From: Gp6-AA40 sp963741135
GTDB lineage: Bacteria > Acidobacteriota > Vicinamibacteria > Vicinamibacterales > UBA2999
Assembly (NCBI GenBank): GCA_963741135.1
Contig: CAVUHC010000005.1
Coordinates: 302,845 to 366,844, forward strand
DNA length: 64,000 nucleotides
Reading direction: 5' to 3'
Part shown: in pieces, positions 1 to 10,304 of the stretch
How the letters are laid out: each line of letters starts with the position of its first letter
Numbering within the stretch: position 1 is the first letter of the stretch
The notes under the pieces: generated by a model
Told to the model about the DNA's origin: nothing
The model's database searches: none
The model's input: only the letters and a program-made list of their open reading frames with translations
Program-made: the position numbers and the translations under genes

Positions 1-2
1 CG

Positions 3-161
3 GCGACCGATCGCGAGCTGATTGACTTCGTGCGCGAGCGGCTGGCGCACTTCAAGGCGCCGCACGCCGTGACGTTCGTGAAGGAGCTCCCCAAAACCGC
101 GACGGGGAAAATTCAGAAATACGTACTGCGCGGCGGACGGTCTGCTATCTCCACTCAGTAG
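3..161 (+). CDS. acyl-CoA synthetase / AMP-binding enzyme, C-terminal fragment
   Basis: Only the last 52 codons of this gene lie in the window; its start is upstream. The frame runs from base 3 to a TAG at 159-161. The tail has the ANL-superfamily C-terminal signature PKTATGKIQK, whose lysine is the one that catalyses adenylation in acyl-CoA synthetases. The preceding segment (LAHFKAPHAVTFVKELPKT) also matches the mobile C-terminal subdomain. Its substrate cannot be told from this piece. It sits tail-to-tail with the dehydrogenase that follows and is of the same enzyme class as the ligase at 2142-3803, which suits a locus for acyl-CoA metabolism. Confidence 0.85.
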   Translation, partial: ATDRELIDFVRERLAHFKAPHAVTFVKELPKTATGKIQKYVLRGGRSAISTQ

Positions 162-229
162 TTTCGCGGACCCTTGTTTAGCGGCGCGGACCTTTGTTCT
201 AGCGGCGCGGACCCTTCGGGTCCGCGATC
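162..229. repeat. direct repeats and GC hairpin between convergent genes
   Basis: Two copies of GCGGCGCGGACC(C/T)TT are followed by a perfect hairpin, GCGGACCC-TTC-GGGTCCGC, at 207-225. It lies between two converging stop codons and could serve as a bidirectional terminator, but there is no T-tract. Similar GGACCC/GGGTCC palindromes recur at about 12.03 kb and 27.52 kb, so this is a dispersed repeat family. Confidence 0.6.
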
Positions 230-1231
230 TCAGATCTTCAGCACGATTTTTCCAAATTGATCCCCGGCTTCCATTCTGATGTGGGCATCCGATGCCTGCT
301 CGAGCGGGAACACTTTGTCGATGACGGGACGCAGGCCTCCTTCGTAGAGCTTGAGCATCGCCGCGAAGTCGCTCGGTGGTCCCATCGTGCTCCCGAGCAC
401 ATTCAACTGCTTCCAGAAGATCCTGCGGATTTCCACGTTGTTCGCGGCGCCGGTCGTCGAGCCATACGTCACAAGGCGGCCGCCTGGCTTCAGGACGTCG
501 AGCGCCCTGTTGAACGTCTCGCCGCCTGCGCCATCGATCACGACGTCTGGCCGCCCGCCAATCTCCGCGATGAGCGTCTTCGTCCAGTCGTCCTTCCGGT
601 AGTTGACGCTGCCGTCCGCGCCATGACCGCGCGCGGTTGCCAGCTTCGCATCACTTCCGGAGGTCACGTAGACCCTGGCGCCAAGCCGCTTCGCGATGAG
701 AAGCGCGCAGATGGCGACGCCACCGCCGATGCCGGTCACCAGGACCGTTTCGCCCGCCTGTACGCGCGCGCGTGTGACGAGCGCGCGATACGCGGTGACC
801 GATGCGAGTGGCAGAGCGGCAGCCTCTTCCCACGAGAGCTGCGCCGGCTTTGGATGAAGGTTTGCCGCTGGCACAAGCACTTTCTCCGCGTACGTCCCAT
901 CGACCGGCAAGCCGAGGATGTTGAACGAGCTGCCTTGCGCGCGGTCGTCGGGCCCCCAGTTGAACGACGGATCGATGACGACGTCCCGCCCCGTCCAACC
1001 CAGGTCGACACCTTCGCCGACTTCCGAGACCTGACCGGCACCGTCGGAGCCGAGCACGATTGGCAGCTTGATGCCGGCGTACTGGCCGCGGCGAATCCAG
1101 ACGTCGCGGTGGTTGAGCGCCGCCGCACGGAGGTGGACGACGGCTTCGCCGGGTCCCGGATACGGATCCGGCCTCTCTTCGATCTTCAGGTGTTCAGGAT
1201 CACCCAGGGCGGTGAGGACAACAGCTCGCAT
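230..1231 (-). CDS. zinc-independent MDR-family alcohol dehydrogenase / quinone oxidoreductase
   Basis: A 333-residue medium-chain dehydrogenase/reductase. The N-terminal GroES-like half contains VLGSDGAG, and the Rossmann half carries GETVLVTGIGGGVA, a dinucleotide-binding loop of the NADPH-preferring type. The four-cysteine structural zinc cluster of classical alcohol dehydrogenases is missing, which points to the quinone-oxidoreductase or YogA-like branch that reduces activated alkenes, quinones or aldehydes. Length is normal for the family. The ATG start at 1231 gives the canonical opening MRAVVL. It is divergent from the acyl-CoA operon starting at 1354, so the two may share a control region, but I see no operator. 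The exact substrate is unknown. Confidence 0.85.
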   Translation of the reverse strand: MRAVVLTALGDPEHLKIEERPDPYPGPGEAVVHLRAAALNHRDVWIRRGQYAGIKLPIVLGSDGAGQVSEVGEGVDLGWTGRDVVIDPSFNWGPDDRAQGSSFNILGLPVDGTYAEKVLVPAANLHPKPAQLSWEEAAALPLASVTAYRALVTRARVQAGETVLVTGIGGGVAICALLIAKRLGARVYVTSGSDAKLATARGHGADGSVNYRKDDWTKTLIAEIGGRPDVVIDGAGGETFNRALDVLKPGGRLVTYGSTTGAANNVEIRRIFWKQLNVLGSTMGPPSDFAAMLKLYEGGLRPVIDKVFPLEQASDAHIRMEAGDQFGKIVLKI

Positions 1232-1270
1232 AAGAGGGCTATTGTAAACTGCCGGCTCGATGAGTCCGTC

Positions 1271-1336
1271 TAAAGCCAGCCCAATCGGTCCGGCTAAAGC
1301 CGGCGCACGCGGTCCGGCTAAAGCCGGACACTACCG
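1271..1336. repeat. GGCTAAAGCC palindromic repeats
   Basis: Three tandem copies of a TCYRGCTAAAGCCRG palindrome fill the gap between the divergent dehydrogenase and SDR genes. A further copy is at 16645-16672 and a variant (CGGCTAAAGCCG) near 12186. They are probably dispersed REP-like elements; each can form a short hairpin. Confidence 0.6.
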
Positions 1337-1353
1337 ATGATCGACCAGGACCG

Positions 1354-2141
1354 ATGATCAACAGACTCTTCGATCTCTCAGGTCGCGTGGCAATTGTCAC
1401 GGGCGGATCGCGTGGCCTTGGCGCGGAGTTCGCGGAGGGGCTTGCGGAAGCCGGGGCGTCGTTAATGCTCTGCGCCCGCCGCGACGAGTGGCTCGTCGCC
1501 GAGGTTGCGGCGATGCGCGCGCGCGGATTCACCACCGAAGGGATGCGCTGCGACGTGACGAACCCCTCGGACGTCCAGGCAGTGGTCGACAAGACGGTCC
1601 AGCAATACGGAAAAGTCGACATCCTGGTGAACAATGCCGGCGTGTCCTGGGGCGAGCGACCGGAGGCGATGGCGCTCGAACAATGGAAAAAGGTGATCGA
1701 CGTCAACCTGACAGGCGCATTCATCTTTTCGCAGATCGCCGGGCGGGAAATGCTGAAGCGCCAGTACGGCCGCATCATCAACGTCGCGTCGATCGCCGGC
1801 ATGCAAGGCAACGTCAACGGTCCATACTATGCGGCTTACGCCGCCAGCAAGGCGGGTCTCATGGGATTGACGCGCGAGCTTGCTACGTCGTGGGGTCGAC
1901 AGGGCGTGCGTGTGAATGCAATCGCCCCTGGATTTTTTCACTCGCGCATGGCCGATGCGTCGATTGCGATGGTCGAGGACGGCATCCGCGCCGTAACGCC
2001 GATTGGCCGTGTGGGTGAGCCCGGGGAGTTGAAAGGCGTAGCGGTCTTTCTCGCATCGGACGCGTCGAACTATGTCACCGGCCAGGTCATCGTGGTCGAT
2101 GGCGGCGGGACGATTGCGACAGGTTTTGGAGGAGCCCTGGC

Positions 2142-2145
<4 letters not shown>
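1354..2145 (+). CDS. SDR-family oxidoreductase (FabG/3-hydroxyacyl-CoA dehydrogenase type)
   Basis: A 263-residue classical short-chain dehydrogenase. It has the cofactor loop TGGSRGLG at residues 16-23, NNAG near 93, a catalytic Ser in VASIAG near 146 and the YAASK pair near 161-165. The PGF segment and VDGG end are typical of FabG-like enzymes that interconvert 3-oxo and 3-hydroxy acyl groups. A good Shine-Dalgarno-like stretch is not obvious before the ATG at 1354. The stop overlaps the next start by 4 bp (ATGA at 2142-2145), so it is translationally coupled to the acyl-CoA ligase. The context suggests a role in acyl-CoA or aromatic side-chain oxidation; the substrate is inferred only. Confidence 0.88.
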
Positions 2146-3803
<1,658 letters not shown>

Positions 3804-3815
3804 TACAAATCTGAC

Positions 3816-4619
3816 GTGCCGTATACGAAGCTTCGCTACGACGTAGCCGGCGGCGTTGCGCTGATCACGCTCGTCGAACCTCCGGCCAATACTTATTCGT
3901 ACGAGATGATGCGCGAGCTCGACGACGCCGTGCTGGCGGCGCGGATGGATTCGTCGGTCCAGGTAATCGTGCTGACCGGAGAGGGCGAGAAGTTCTTCTG
4001 CGCCGGCGCCAACATCGCGACGCTTCGCGAAGCGACACCCGAGTTCAAGTACGCCTTCTGCCTTCATGCCAACGAAACGCTCTGCCGCCTCGAGCAGACA
4101 CCGAAGCTGGTCATCGCCGCGCTCAACGGTCACACCGTGGGCGGCGGCCTCGAGGTCGCGATGGCCGCCGACATTCGCATTGCGAAGAAGGACGGTGGAC
4201 GCATCGGCCTGCCCGAAGTAGGTCTCGGCGTATTGCCGGGCACGGGTGGCACTCAGCGCCTCTCGCGGCTGGTCGGGAAGGCGCGCGCAATGGAGTTGAT
4301 GGTGACCGGCCGGCTGATGACGTTTGACGAAGCGGCGACGCTCGGACTCGTCACAGAGGTGTGGGGCGCGGAGCCGCTTGGCGGGCGCTCGTTTCTCGAG
4401 GCCGCGCTCGCATACGCACGGGACTTTACGCCGCCCAAGAAGGCGAGCGGCGCCGTCGGACGAATCAAGCGCGCCGTGCAATCAGGCCCCGAAGCAGGCT
4501 TTGGCGAAGGCCTCGCGCTCGAGCGCGAGCTGCAGCAGCAACTGTTCCAGAGCGACGATGCCCGCGAGGGTATTCGCGCGCATCTCGAAAAACGTCCGGC
4601 CGTGTTCACCGGGCGGTAA
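3816..4619 (+). CDS. enoyl-CoA hydratase/isomerase
   Basis: A 267-residue crotonase-fold protein beginning at a GTG. It shows the oxyanion-hole segments FCAGANI near residue 66 and NGHTVGGGLE near 106, and the active-site GLPEVGLGVLPGTGGTQR segment whose Glu residues act as acid/base in hydratases. It would hydrate trans-2-enoyl-CoA to 3-hydroxyacyl-CoA, the second step of beta-oxidation. It lies between the acyl-CoA ligase and the aldehyde dehydrogenase, with 12 and 2 bp gaps, so it is clearly in the same operon. Related crotonases with other activities cannot be excluded. Confidence 0.88.
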   Translation: MPYTKLRYDVAGGVALITLVEPPANTYSYEMMRELDDAVLAARMDSSVQVIVLTGEGEKFFCAGANIATLREATPEFKYAFCLHANETLCRLEQTPKLVIAALNGHTVGGGLEVAMAADIRIAKKDGGRIGLPEVGLGVLPGTGGTQRLSRLVGKARAMELMVTGRLMTFDEAATLGLVTEVWGAEPLGGRSFLEAALAYARDFTPPKKASGAVGRIKRAVQSGPEAGFGEGLALERELQQQLFQSDDAREGIRAHLEKRPAVFTGR

Positions 4620-4621
4620 CC

Positions 4622-6082
4622 ATGGCCGCACTCACGGTTCCGGAGGGGAAGCTCTTCATCAACGGAGAATGGCGGGCGTCTGCCGGCGGGAAGCAGATCC
4701 CGGTCATCAATCCGGCGACGGAAGAAGTCGTCGGATCGGTAGCCGCGGCAGGGAAGGCAGATCTCGATACCGCCGTCGACGCGGCGCGTGCGGCGCTCGA
4801 TGGACCGTGGGGCAAGATGTCCGCCCGCGCGCGCGGGGCGCTGATCTGGAACCTGGGCGTTCGCCTCATGGCCCACCTCGACGAGATGGCACGGCTCGAG
4901 ACCATTCACAACGGCAAGCCGATCTTCGAGGCGCGACAGATTGAAATCCCCGCTGCCGCAGAGTGTTTTCAGTACTACGCCGGCTGGGCGGACAAGATTC
5001 ACGGCGAGACGATCCCGGTCAAAGGCAACCACCTGACCTACACGCTGCGCGAGCCCGTGGGCGTCGTCGCGGCGATCGTGCCGTGGAACTTTCCGCTCTT
5101 GCTGACATCGTGGAAAGTGGCGCCCGCGCTGGCATGCGGGAACACGGTCATCATCAAGCCTGCGACGCAGACACCCCTGACCGCCCTGGCGCTTGCCGAT
5201 CTCGCCAACGAGGCAGGGATTCCTCCCGGCGTCATCAACGTCATCACGGGGCAGGGGCGCGATATCGGCCCCGCGATCGTCGGCCATCCGGGCATCGACA
5301 AGATTGCTTTCACCGGCGACACGAGGACCGGCAGGGAGATCATGCGTGGCTCCGCCGACACGCTGAAGCGGATCACCCTGGAGTTGGGCGGCAAGTCGCC
5401 CAACATCGTCTTTGCCGATGCGGACCTCGAGGCGGCTGTTCGAGGGGCGACGTCGGGTATCTTCTACGGGAAGGGCGAAGTGTGTGCCGCAGGGTCGCGC
5501 CTGCTCGTGGACAACCGCATCAAGAGCGAATTCATCGACAAGGTCGTGGCGCGCACGAAAAAGATCGTCCCGGGCGATCCGATGGATCCGAAAACCCGGC
5601 TCGGCGCCATTTCGTCGAAGGGGCAGATGGAGAGCGTGCTGCGCTACATCGACATCGCGCGGAAGGAAGGCGCGACGCTTGTGGCCGGGGGCAACCGGAC
5701 CGACATCGGCACGGGCAAGGGGTTTTTTCTCGAGCCGACTGTGTTTGCCGACGTCACGCCCACGATGACCATCGCGCGCGAGGAGATCTTCGGGCCGGTG
5801 CTCGCCGCGATCGAGTTCGCCGACGTCGATGAGGCGATTGCGCGTGCCAACGACTCCGACTACGGACTGGCGGCCGCCGTCTGGACACGCGACATCAAGA
5901 AGGCCCACTACGTCGCGAAGCGATTGATGGCCGGCACGGTCTGGGTCAACACCTATAACGTCTACGACACCGCGGCGCCGTTCGGGGGCTACAAGCAAAG
6001 CGGTTTCGGACGCGAGATGGGCAAGCACGCGCTCGAGCACTACACGCAGGTCAAGACGGTGTTTGTCGATCTGAATCTCTGA
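4622..6082 (+). CDS. NAD(P)-dependent aldehyde dehydrogenase
   Basis: A 486-residue aldehyde dehydrogenase. The frame is open upstream to 4361, but the ATG at 4622, two bases after the hydratase stop, gives the normal N-terminus (LFINGEW). Key features are the PWNFPL motif, the general-base ELGGKSPNIVFADAD block, and the region around the catalytic Cys, GEVCAAGSRLLV. The C-terminal PFGGYKQSGFGRE motif is typical of betaine/phenylacetaldehyde-type ALDHs. It oxidises an aldehyde to the acid, which the upstream ligase could then activate. Gene order thus suggests a pathway from alcohol or aldehyde to acyl-CoA. Confidence 0.9.
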   Translation: MAALTVPEGKLFINGEWRASAGGKQIPVINPATEEVVGSVAAAGKADLDTAVDAARAALDGPWGKMSARARGALIWNLGVRLMAHLDEMARLETIHNGKPIFEARQIEIPAAAECFQYYAGWADKIHGETIPVKGNHLTYTLREPVGVVAAIVPWNFPLLLTSWKVAPALACGNTVIIKPATQTPLTALALADLANEAGIPPGVINVITGQGRDIGPAIVGHPGIDKIAFTGDTRTGREIMRGSADTLKRITLELGGKSPNIVFADADLEAAVRGATSGIFYGKGEVCAAGSRLLVDNRIKSEFIDKVVARTKKIVPGDPMDPKTRLGAISSKGQMESVLRYIDIARKEGATLVAGGNRTDIGTGKGFFLEPTVFADVTPTMTIAREEIFGPVLAAIEFADVDEAIARANDSDYGLAAAVWTRDIKKAHYVAKRLMAGTVWVNTYNVYDTAAPFGGYKQSGFGREMGKHALEHYTQVKTVFVDLNL

Positions 6083-6101
6083 AGGGGTTGGGGATTAGGG
6101 G

Positions 6102-6953
6102 TTGGGAATTAGACGGATCGCCGTCATTGGCGCCGGCACGATGGGCCACGGCATCGCGCAGGTGGCAGCGGTCGCGGGCTACATCACGCGTCTGACCGAC
6201 GCAAATCCAGAAGCCATTGTCTCGGGTTGCAATCGCATCCAGGCGAATCTGGTCGGCGCAGTTGCGCGAGGCAAGTTGACACAGGAGGCCGCGGATGCGG
6301 CCATGTCACGGGTGACTGGAGTGCCAGGCGTCGAGGCCGCGGCTCGTGATGCCGACCTGGTCATCGAAGCGATCCTCGAAGACCTCGTGCTGAAGCAGTC
6401 ACTCTTCCAACAACTCGACAGTGTCGTAGGCGACGACACTATCCTTGCGACGAATACGTCGTCACTATCGGTGGCGCGCCTTGCGCAGGCAACCAGGCGG
6501 CCGGCCCGCGTCGTCGGCATGCACTTCTTCAATCCGGTCCACATCATGAAGCTGGTTGAACTGATCGCGCACGACAGCGCCGATCCCGCCGTCATCGACG
6601 CGGTTCGCGCCGTTGCAGAAAAGATGGGGAAGACCCCGATCCTCGTCCGCGACAGTCCTGGCTTCGCATCGTCACGGCTTGGCGTCGTCCTGGGACTGGA
6701 GGCCATGCGGATGCTCGAGGAAGGCGTCGCATCCGCCGCGGATATCGACACGGCGATGGAGCTCGGCTACGGCCACCCGATGGGTCCTTTGCGCGTCAGC
6801 GACGTGGTTGGGCTCGATGTGCGGCTGAGGATTGCCGACTACCTGCACCAGGAGTTCGGGGAACAAAAGTTCGAGGCGCCGCGTATTCTCCGAGATAAGG
6901 TCACGCGGGGCGAGTTGGGGAAGAAGACAGGAAGAGGATTTTATGATTGGTAG
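6102..6953 (+). CDS. 3-hydroxybutyryl-CoA / 3-hydroxyacyl-CoA dehydrogenase
   Basis: A 283-residue enzyme with the NAD-binding GAGTMGHGIA at the N-terminus, the NTSSLSV segment near residue 115, the catalytic HFFNPVH motif near 140, and the C-terminal helical domain (ELGYGHPMGPL, GKKTGRGFYDW). It oxidises L-3-hydroxyacyl-CoA, completing the beta-oxidation set started by the ligase and hydratase. The start is a TTG at 6102, embedded in a GGGGTTGGGGATTAGGGG-like repeat; no closer ATG exists before the essential GAG motif. The gap to the aldehyde dehydrogenase is 19 bp, so it is the last enzyme of the operon. Confidence 0.9.
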   Translation: MGIRRIAVIGAGTMGHGIAQVAAVAGYITRLTDANPEAIVSGCNRIQANLVGAVARGKLTQEAADAAMSRVTGVPGVEAAARDADLVIEAILEDLVLKQSLFQQLDSVVGDDTILATNTSSLSVARLAQATRRPARVVGMHFFNPVHIMKLVELIAHDSADPAVIDAVRAVAEKMGKTPILVRDSPGFASSRLGVVLGLEAMRMLEEGVASAADIDTAMELGYGHPMGPLRVSDVVGLDVRLRIADYLHQEFGEQKFEAPRILRDKVTRGELGKKTGRGFYDW

Positions 6954-6977
6954 ACTTGCGACCGACAGGACTGGTGG

Positions 6978-7508
6978 ATGGAATCGTTTCTGACCTGGCT
7001 TCAGAATCTCCCTCTCTCCCTCTGGGTTGCGGAATCCGACTCGATCTGGGGATATGCGTTCCTGTTGTTCGTTCATTCGCTCGGTATGGGTTTGACTGCG
7101 GGACTGGCGTTTGTCATTTGCCTCAGGCTCCTGGGCGTCGGACAATCGATTCCCGTCTCGTCCCTGCGCGTCCTGTTCCGTCTGTTCTGGATTGGGTTCG
7201 TCCTCAATCTGATTTCCGGCGGCATCCTGTTCATGACCAACGCGACCGGCGACGCGCGCGTGCCTGTGCTGTACGTCAAGTTCGTGTTTCTCGGGCTGGG
7301 CGTCTTCGCGCTGAGTCGACTGCGCGGCTTCATTGACAGCGAGCGCAGCGACGGCGCGGTGCCGCCACGTGTCAGGAAGACCGCCGTCGCCTGCATCGTG
7401 CTCTGGCTCGGTGTCATTACAGCCGGGCGCTTGATTGCCTATGCCGTTGAGTCGAGTGGCGCGTCGCTGACGCGCGCGGCTCGCGATCAGATCGCATCCA
7501 TCAGATAA
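6978..7508 (+). CDS. integral membrane protein, about four transmembrane segments
   Basis: A 176-residue hydrophobic protein that I do not recognise with certainty. About four helices can be seen, near residues 22-46, 65-85, 95-110 and 133-153, with a short polar loop (RGFIDSERSDG). The opening resembles the DUF6644-type segment that also occurs in the C-terminal half of the next protein. It follows the 3-hydroxyacyl-CoA dehydrogenase by 24 bp and precedes the next membrane gene by 21 bp, so the two membrane genes form a pair. No catalytic motif was noticed. Confidence 0.7.
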   Translation: MESFLTWLQNLPLSLWVAESDSIWGYAFLLFVHSLGMGLTAGLAFVICLRLLGVGQSIPVSSLRVLFRLFWIGFVLNLISGGILFMTNATGDARVPVLYVKFVFLGLGVFALSRLRGFIDSERSDGAVPPRVRKTAVACIVLWLGVITAGRLIAYAVESSGASLTRAARDQIASIR

Positions 7509-7529
7509 CGGCGAGAGGTTCGCTCATCC

Positions 7530-8486
7530 ATGTTGTCGCCCCCAGATCTCGTACATCTTCACCTGCTGCTGAATCATTTTCCGACCGTCGGCATGATTGT
7601 CGGCTTCGGCATATTCCTCCTGGCGCTTGTCAAGAAGAGCGAAGACCTGAAGCGCGGCGGCCTCGCGGTGTTGTTCGTCATCGCACTCATTGCGTTGCCG
7701 ACGTATATGACGGGCTACTCGGCGCAGAAAGCGCTCAAGGCGGCGCAAGGCGTGTCACCGGAGCTTATTGACATCCATCAGCGATCCGCGCTCTTCGCGT
7801 TGATCTTCATGGAGGCCACCGGCATCGTCGCGTGGTACGGGCTGTGGCGGTCGCGCCGGAACGTCTCGTCTGGCACCGCCAACACGGCCGCCGTGCTCCT
7901 GCTGTCAGTCGTGACGATCGCGCTGATGGCGGGTGTCGCGAACATCGGCGGCGAAATCCGGCACCCGGAAATAATGGCGGATCCAACCGCGACTGTGACG
8001 GCAGGGGTCGTCGCACCGGCATGGCTCGCCAGCAACTTCATCACGCAGTATCAGTACCGGCACCCGTGGGCGTGGAAGACGCTCGAGACGATTCATTTCA
8101 TGGGACTGTGTCTGCTGTTCGGAGTCGTGCTCGTCGCGAACATGCGGCTCATGGGGTGGCTGCAGGCCGCGCCGCTCGAAGGCATTCGCCGGCTATTGCC
8201 GTGGGGGGTGTGGGGCTTTGTCGCGAACTCGGTGACCGGCATGATGTTCTTCATCGGTCAGGCCTTTCAGTACATCGAGAATTCCTCGTTCCACCTGAAG
8301 ATGCTCTGCATCCTCCTCGCGGGCGGGAACGTGCTGTACGTGACATGGCACGATGAGCTCTGGGAGATGGGGCCGGGCGACACGCCTCCGGCCACGGTCA
8401 GATTCCTCGCCGCGTCGCAGATATTCCTGTGGATCGGGGTGATCTACTTCGGCCGCATGCTGCCGTACATCGGCAACGCGTTCTAG
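7530..8486 (+). CDS. integral membrane protein, DUF2231-like N-terminus and DUF6644-like C-terminus
   Basis: A 318-residue protein with about eight hydrophobic helices. The N-terminal half begins with HLHLLLNHFPTVG, which resembles DUF2231-type membrane proteins with conserved histidines. The C-terminal half (HPWAWKTLETIHFMGLCLLF) resembles the preceding protein. Conserved His and Trp residues within helices hint at haem or metal binding, but this is only inference. The C-terminus stops exactly at the edge of a 29-bp inverted repeat (8486-8568). Function unknown. Confidence 0.7.
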   Translation: MLSPPDLVHLHLLLNHFPTVGMIVGFGIFLLALVKKSEDLKRGGLAVLFVIALIALPTYMTGYSAQKALKAAQGVSPELIDIHQRSALFALIFMEATGIVAWYGLWRSRRNVSSGTANTAAVLLLSVVTIALMAGVANIGGEIRHPEIMADPTATVTAGVVAPAWLASNFITQYQYRHPWAWKTLETIHFMGLCLLFGVVLVANMRLMGWLQAAPLEGIRRLLPWGVWGFVANSVTGMMFFIGQAFQYIENSSFHLKMLCILLAGGNVLYVTWHDELWEMGPGDTPPATVRFLAASQIFLWIGVIYFGRMLPYIGNAF

Positions 8487-8568
8487 GGGGTCGGGAGTCA
8501 TTACGAGAATCGAACACGCAATGCGACGACGACCCGCGTTTCGATTCTCGTAATGACTCCCGACCCCC
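8486..8568. repeat. perfect 29-bp inverted repeat (MITE/REP-like or terminator)
   Basis: The arms at 8486-8514 and 8540-8568 are perfect reverse complements over 29 bases, beginning GGGGGTCGGGAGTCATTACG, with a 25-base loop. The element touches the last base of the stop codon of the gene on the left and the stop codon of the gene on the right. It is too long and perfect for an ordinary terminator and looks like a small palindromic mobile element, though it could terminate both converging genes. Confidence 0.8.
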
Positions 8569-9012
8569 TTACACTGAGGCCTGATACTCGGCGTGGGCGT
8601 CAACCGCGTGTGGACGGGCACTGCTGGCCAAATGCTTTGCAATGGCCCCGCCGCGCGCGGCTTCTCCGGCTGAGTAGCAGGAGAAGCGCAGCAGGCGCCG
8701 GCTCTCCTCGAGCGACACGACAATATCGCGGCCGACGCGATGAACCTCGGCTACCTCGCCCCACCCGACGCTCACGTCGAGCGTGCCGCGGAATTTCAGG
8801 CACCAGCCGGTCAGCACGAGGTGGCCGTACTGGTCGGAGCGACGGCGCCCGAAGCGAACGGGTGCAACAAAATGACACTGGTCGCCTGGCGCGATGAGGC
8901 CAGGAGCCTCGGCAATCGGAATGTCGCCCTGTTTCAACCGCTTGGCGAGTTCAACGGCTTCGAGCTCAGCGCTTGCTTCAGCGGACTTATCCAGAAGGGT
9001 CATGGCAACCAC
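8569..9012 (-). CDS. hypothetical protein with PH-like domain
   Basis: A 147-residue soluble protein without close family recognition. Its middle contains an alternating hydrophobic pattern (YGHLVLTGWCLKFRG...SVGWGEVAEVHRVGRDI) that resembles bacterial PH/GRAM-like beta-barrels, and a helix rich in Ala and Arg at the C-terminus. The start could be at residue 1 or at Met4. The gene ends on the border of the 29-bp inverted repeat and converges with the membrane protein gene. No enzymatic motif is seen. Confidence 0.55.
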   Translation of the reverse strand: MVAMTLLDKSAEASAELEAVELAKRLKQGDIPIAEAPGLIAPGDQCHFVAPVRFGRRRSDQYGHLVLTGWCLKFRGTLDVSVGWGEVAEVHRVGRDIVVSLEESRRLLRFSCYSAGEAARGGAIAKHLASSARPHAVDAHAEYQASV

Positions 9013-9119
9013 CAGCCGGGACTTCTGTCGGTCGCGGCGTCACGGAGGAACCGAACCGTATTGGATTCGGGCACTTGCGAGTGCAAAACCCCCTTGAACT
9101 GACCGGATGAGCAAGACCG

Positions 9120-10292
9120 TTGCCCCATGAGCCTTGGAAGATGGCCGGTTACAATCCGCCTCGAGTGGAAACGCGTCGGCGGTGGGTCGGTCCGGTGTCA
9201 ATAGTCGAGCTCGCCGCCTGCATTGGCGCACTCGCGTGCGCGTTCGCACCGTGGCCGGCAGCCATCTTCGAGCAGCGTTACTCAGTCGGCTTCTATCCGG
9301 AGCTTCAACGCTCGATCACGCCGCTCTCGAACCGCCTGCCTTTCGCGATTCTGGACGTCCTGCTCGTGGGGCTTGCGGTCGCGACCATCGTGACACTGAC
9401 CCAGGCGATTCGGGATGCGTGGCACACGCGCAAGGCGGCGAGGATCCTTCGCACGCTCGCGCACTTCGCGGCCATCGGCGCGGTTCTCTACATCCTCTTT
9501 CTCCTGTTATGGGGCTTCAATTATCGCCGTCTACCGATGCCGGCTCGGCTTGTGCTCGATCGCGTGGCGCCCTCGTCCGAGCAAGTCGTTCAGCTCGGAC
9601 TGAAAGCGATCGATGAGATGAATCGACTGTACGCAGCGGCACACGCCGGGCCGCCATTGGGGCCCGAATGGCGGAACACTGATCTGCGCGCGGCGTTTAC
9701 AGAGGTCCAGCGCGCGCTGAGCGATGCGCCTCCGGCGGAGCCCGGGCGTTTGAAGCGCAGTCTTCTCGGTCCATATTTTCGATGGACGGGCGTCGATGGG
9801 ATGGTCAATCCGTTCGGACTCGAGGTGCTCGTCAATCCCGATCTCCTGCCTTTCGAGCGGCCATTCGTCGCCGCGCACGAGTGGGGACACCTGGCCGGTT
9901 ACGCCACCGAAGCAGACGCGAACTTCGTAGGATGGCTGACGTGCGTTCGTGCGTCGCCGGCCGCGCAGTACAGTGGATGGTTTTATCTGTATTGGCAGAT
10001 CGGCGGCGAAGTAAACGGTCGCGATCGGGAGCGACTGAACGCCACTCTGGACCGGGGTCCACGCGAAGACATCAACGCCGTGATCGCGAGGCTACGCCGC
10101 AACCAGATTCCCGCGTTGCAGCGGGCGAGCTGGAAGATCTACGACCAATACCTGAAAGCCAACCGCGTGGAGGCGGGCGTCCGCAGCTATGGCGAGGTCG
10201 TGAACCTCATTCTTCGCGCCCGCTTCGAGGACGGCTGGACCCCGGTTCGGCGGGATGGCCCGCGTCCTCCTTCGCGCGAGCCGCGAAGTTAA
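9120..10292 (+). CDS. DUF3810 family membrane-anchored putative zinc metallopeptidase
   Basis: A 390-residue protein (TTG start at 9120; an ATG at 9141 giving MAGYN is more likely the true start). Three hydrophobic segments occupy roughly the first 140 residues. The remaining soluble part contains AAHEWGHLAGY, a zinc-binding HExxH-like site, with an acidic EADAN segment just after it that could supply the third ligand. This arrangement matches DUF3810. A membrane-tethered protease role is inferred. The end of the gene runs into an AGGTCCGCGGACCT palindrome, and tsaC converges on it from the other strand. Confidence 0.75.
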   Translation: MPHEPWKMAGYNPPRVETRRRWVGPVSIVELAACIGALACAFAPWPAAIFEQRYSVGFYPELQRSITPLSNRLPFAILDVLLVGLAVATIVTLTQAIRDAWHTRKAARILRTLAHFAAIGAVLYILFLLLWGFNYRRLPMPARLVLDRVAPSSEQVVQLGLKAIDEMNRLYAAAHAGPPLGPEWRNTDLRAAFTEVQRALSDAPPAEPGRLKRSLLGPYFRWTGVDGMVNPFGLEVLVNPDLLPFERPFVAAHEWGHLAGYATEADANFVGWLTCVRASPAAQYSGWFYLYWQIGGEVNGRDRERLNATLDRGPREDINAVIARLRRNQIPALQRASWKIYDQYLKANRVEAGVRSYGEVVNLILRARFEDGWTPVRRDGPRPPSREPRS

Positions 10293-10304
10293 AGGTCCGC
10301 GGAC

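Noticed and set aside
257..1273. Long plus-strand frame opposite the dehydrogenase
   Set aside because: A shadow of high-GC third-position bias; no family match, while the minus-strand frame has clear motifs.
4361..4621. Extension of the aldehyde dehydrogenase to 4361
   Set aside because: It lies within the enoyl-CoA hydratase gene; the family start is the ATG at 4622.
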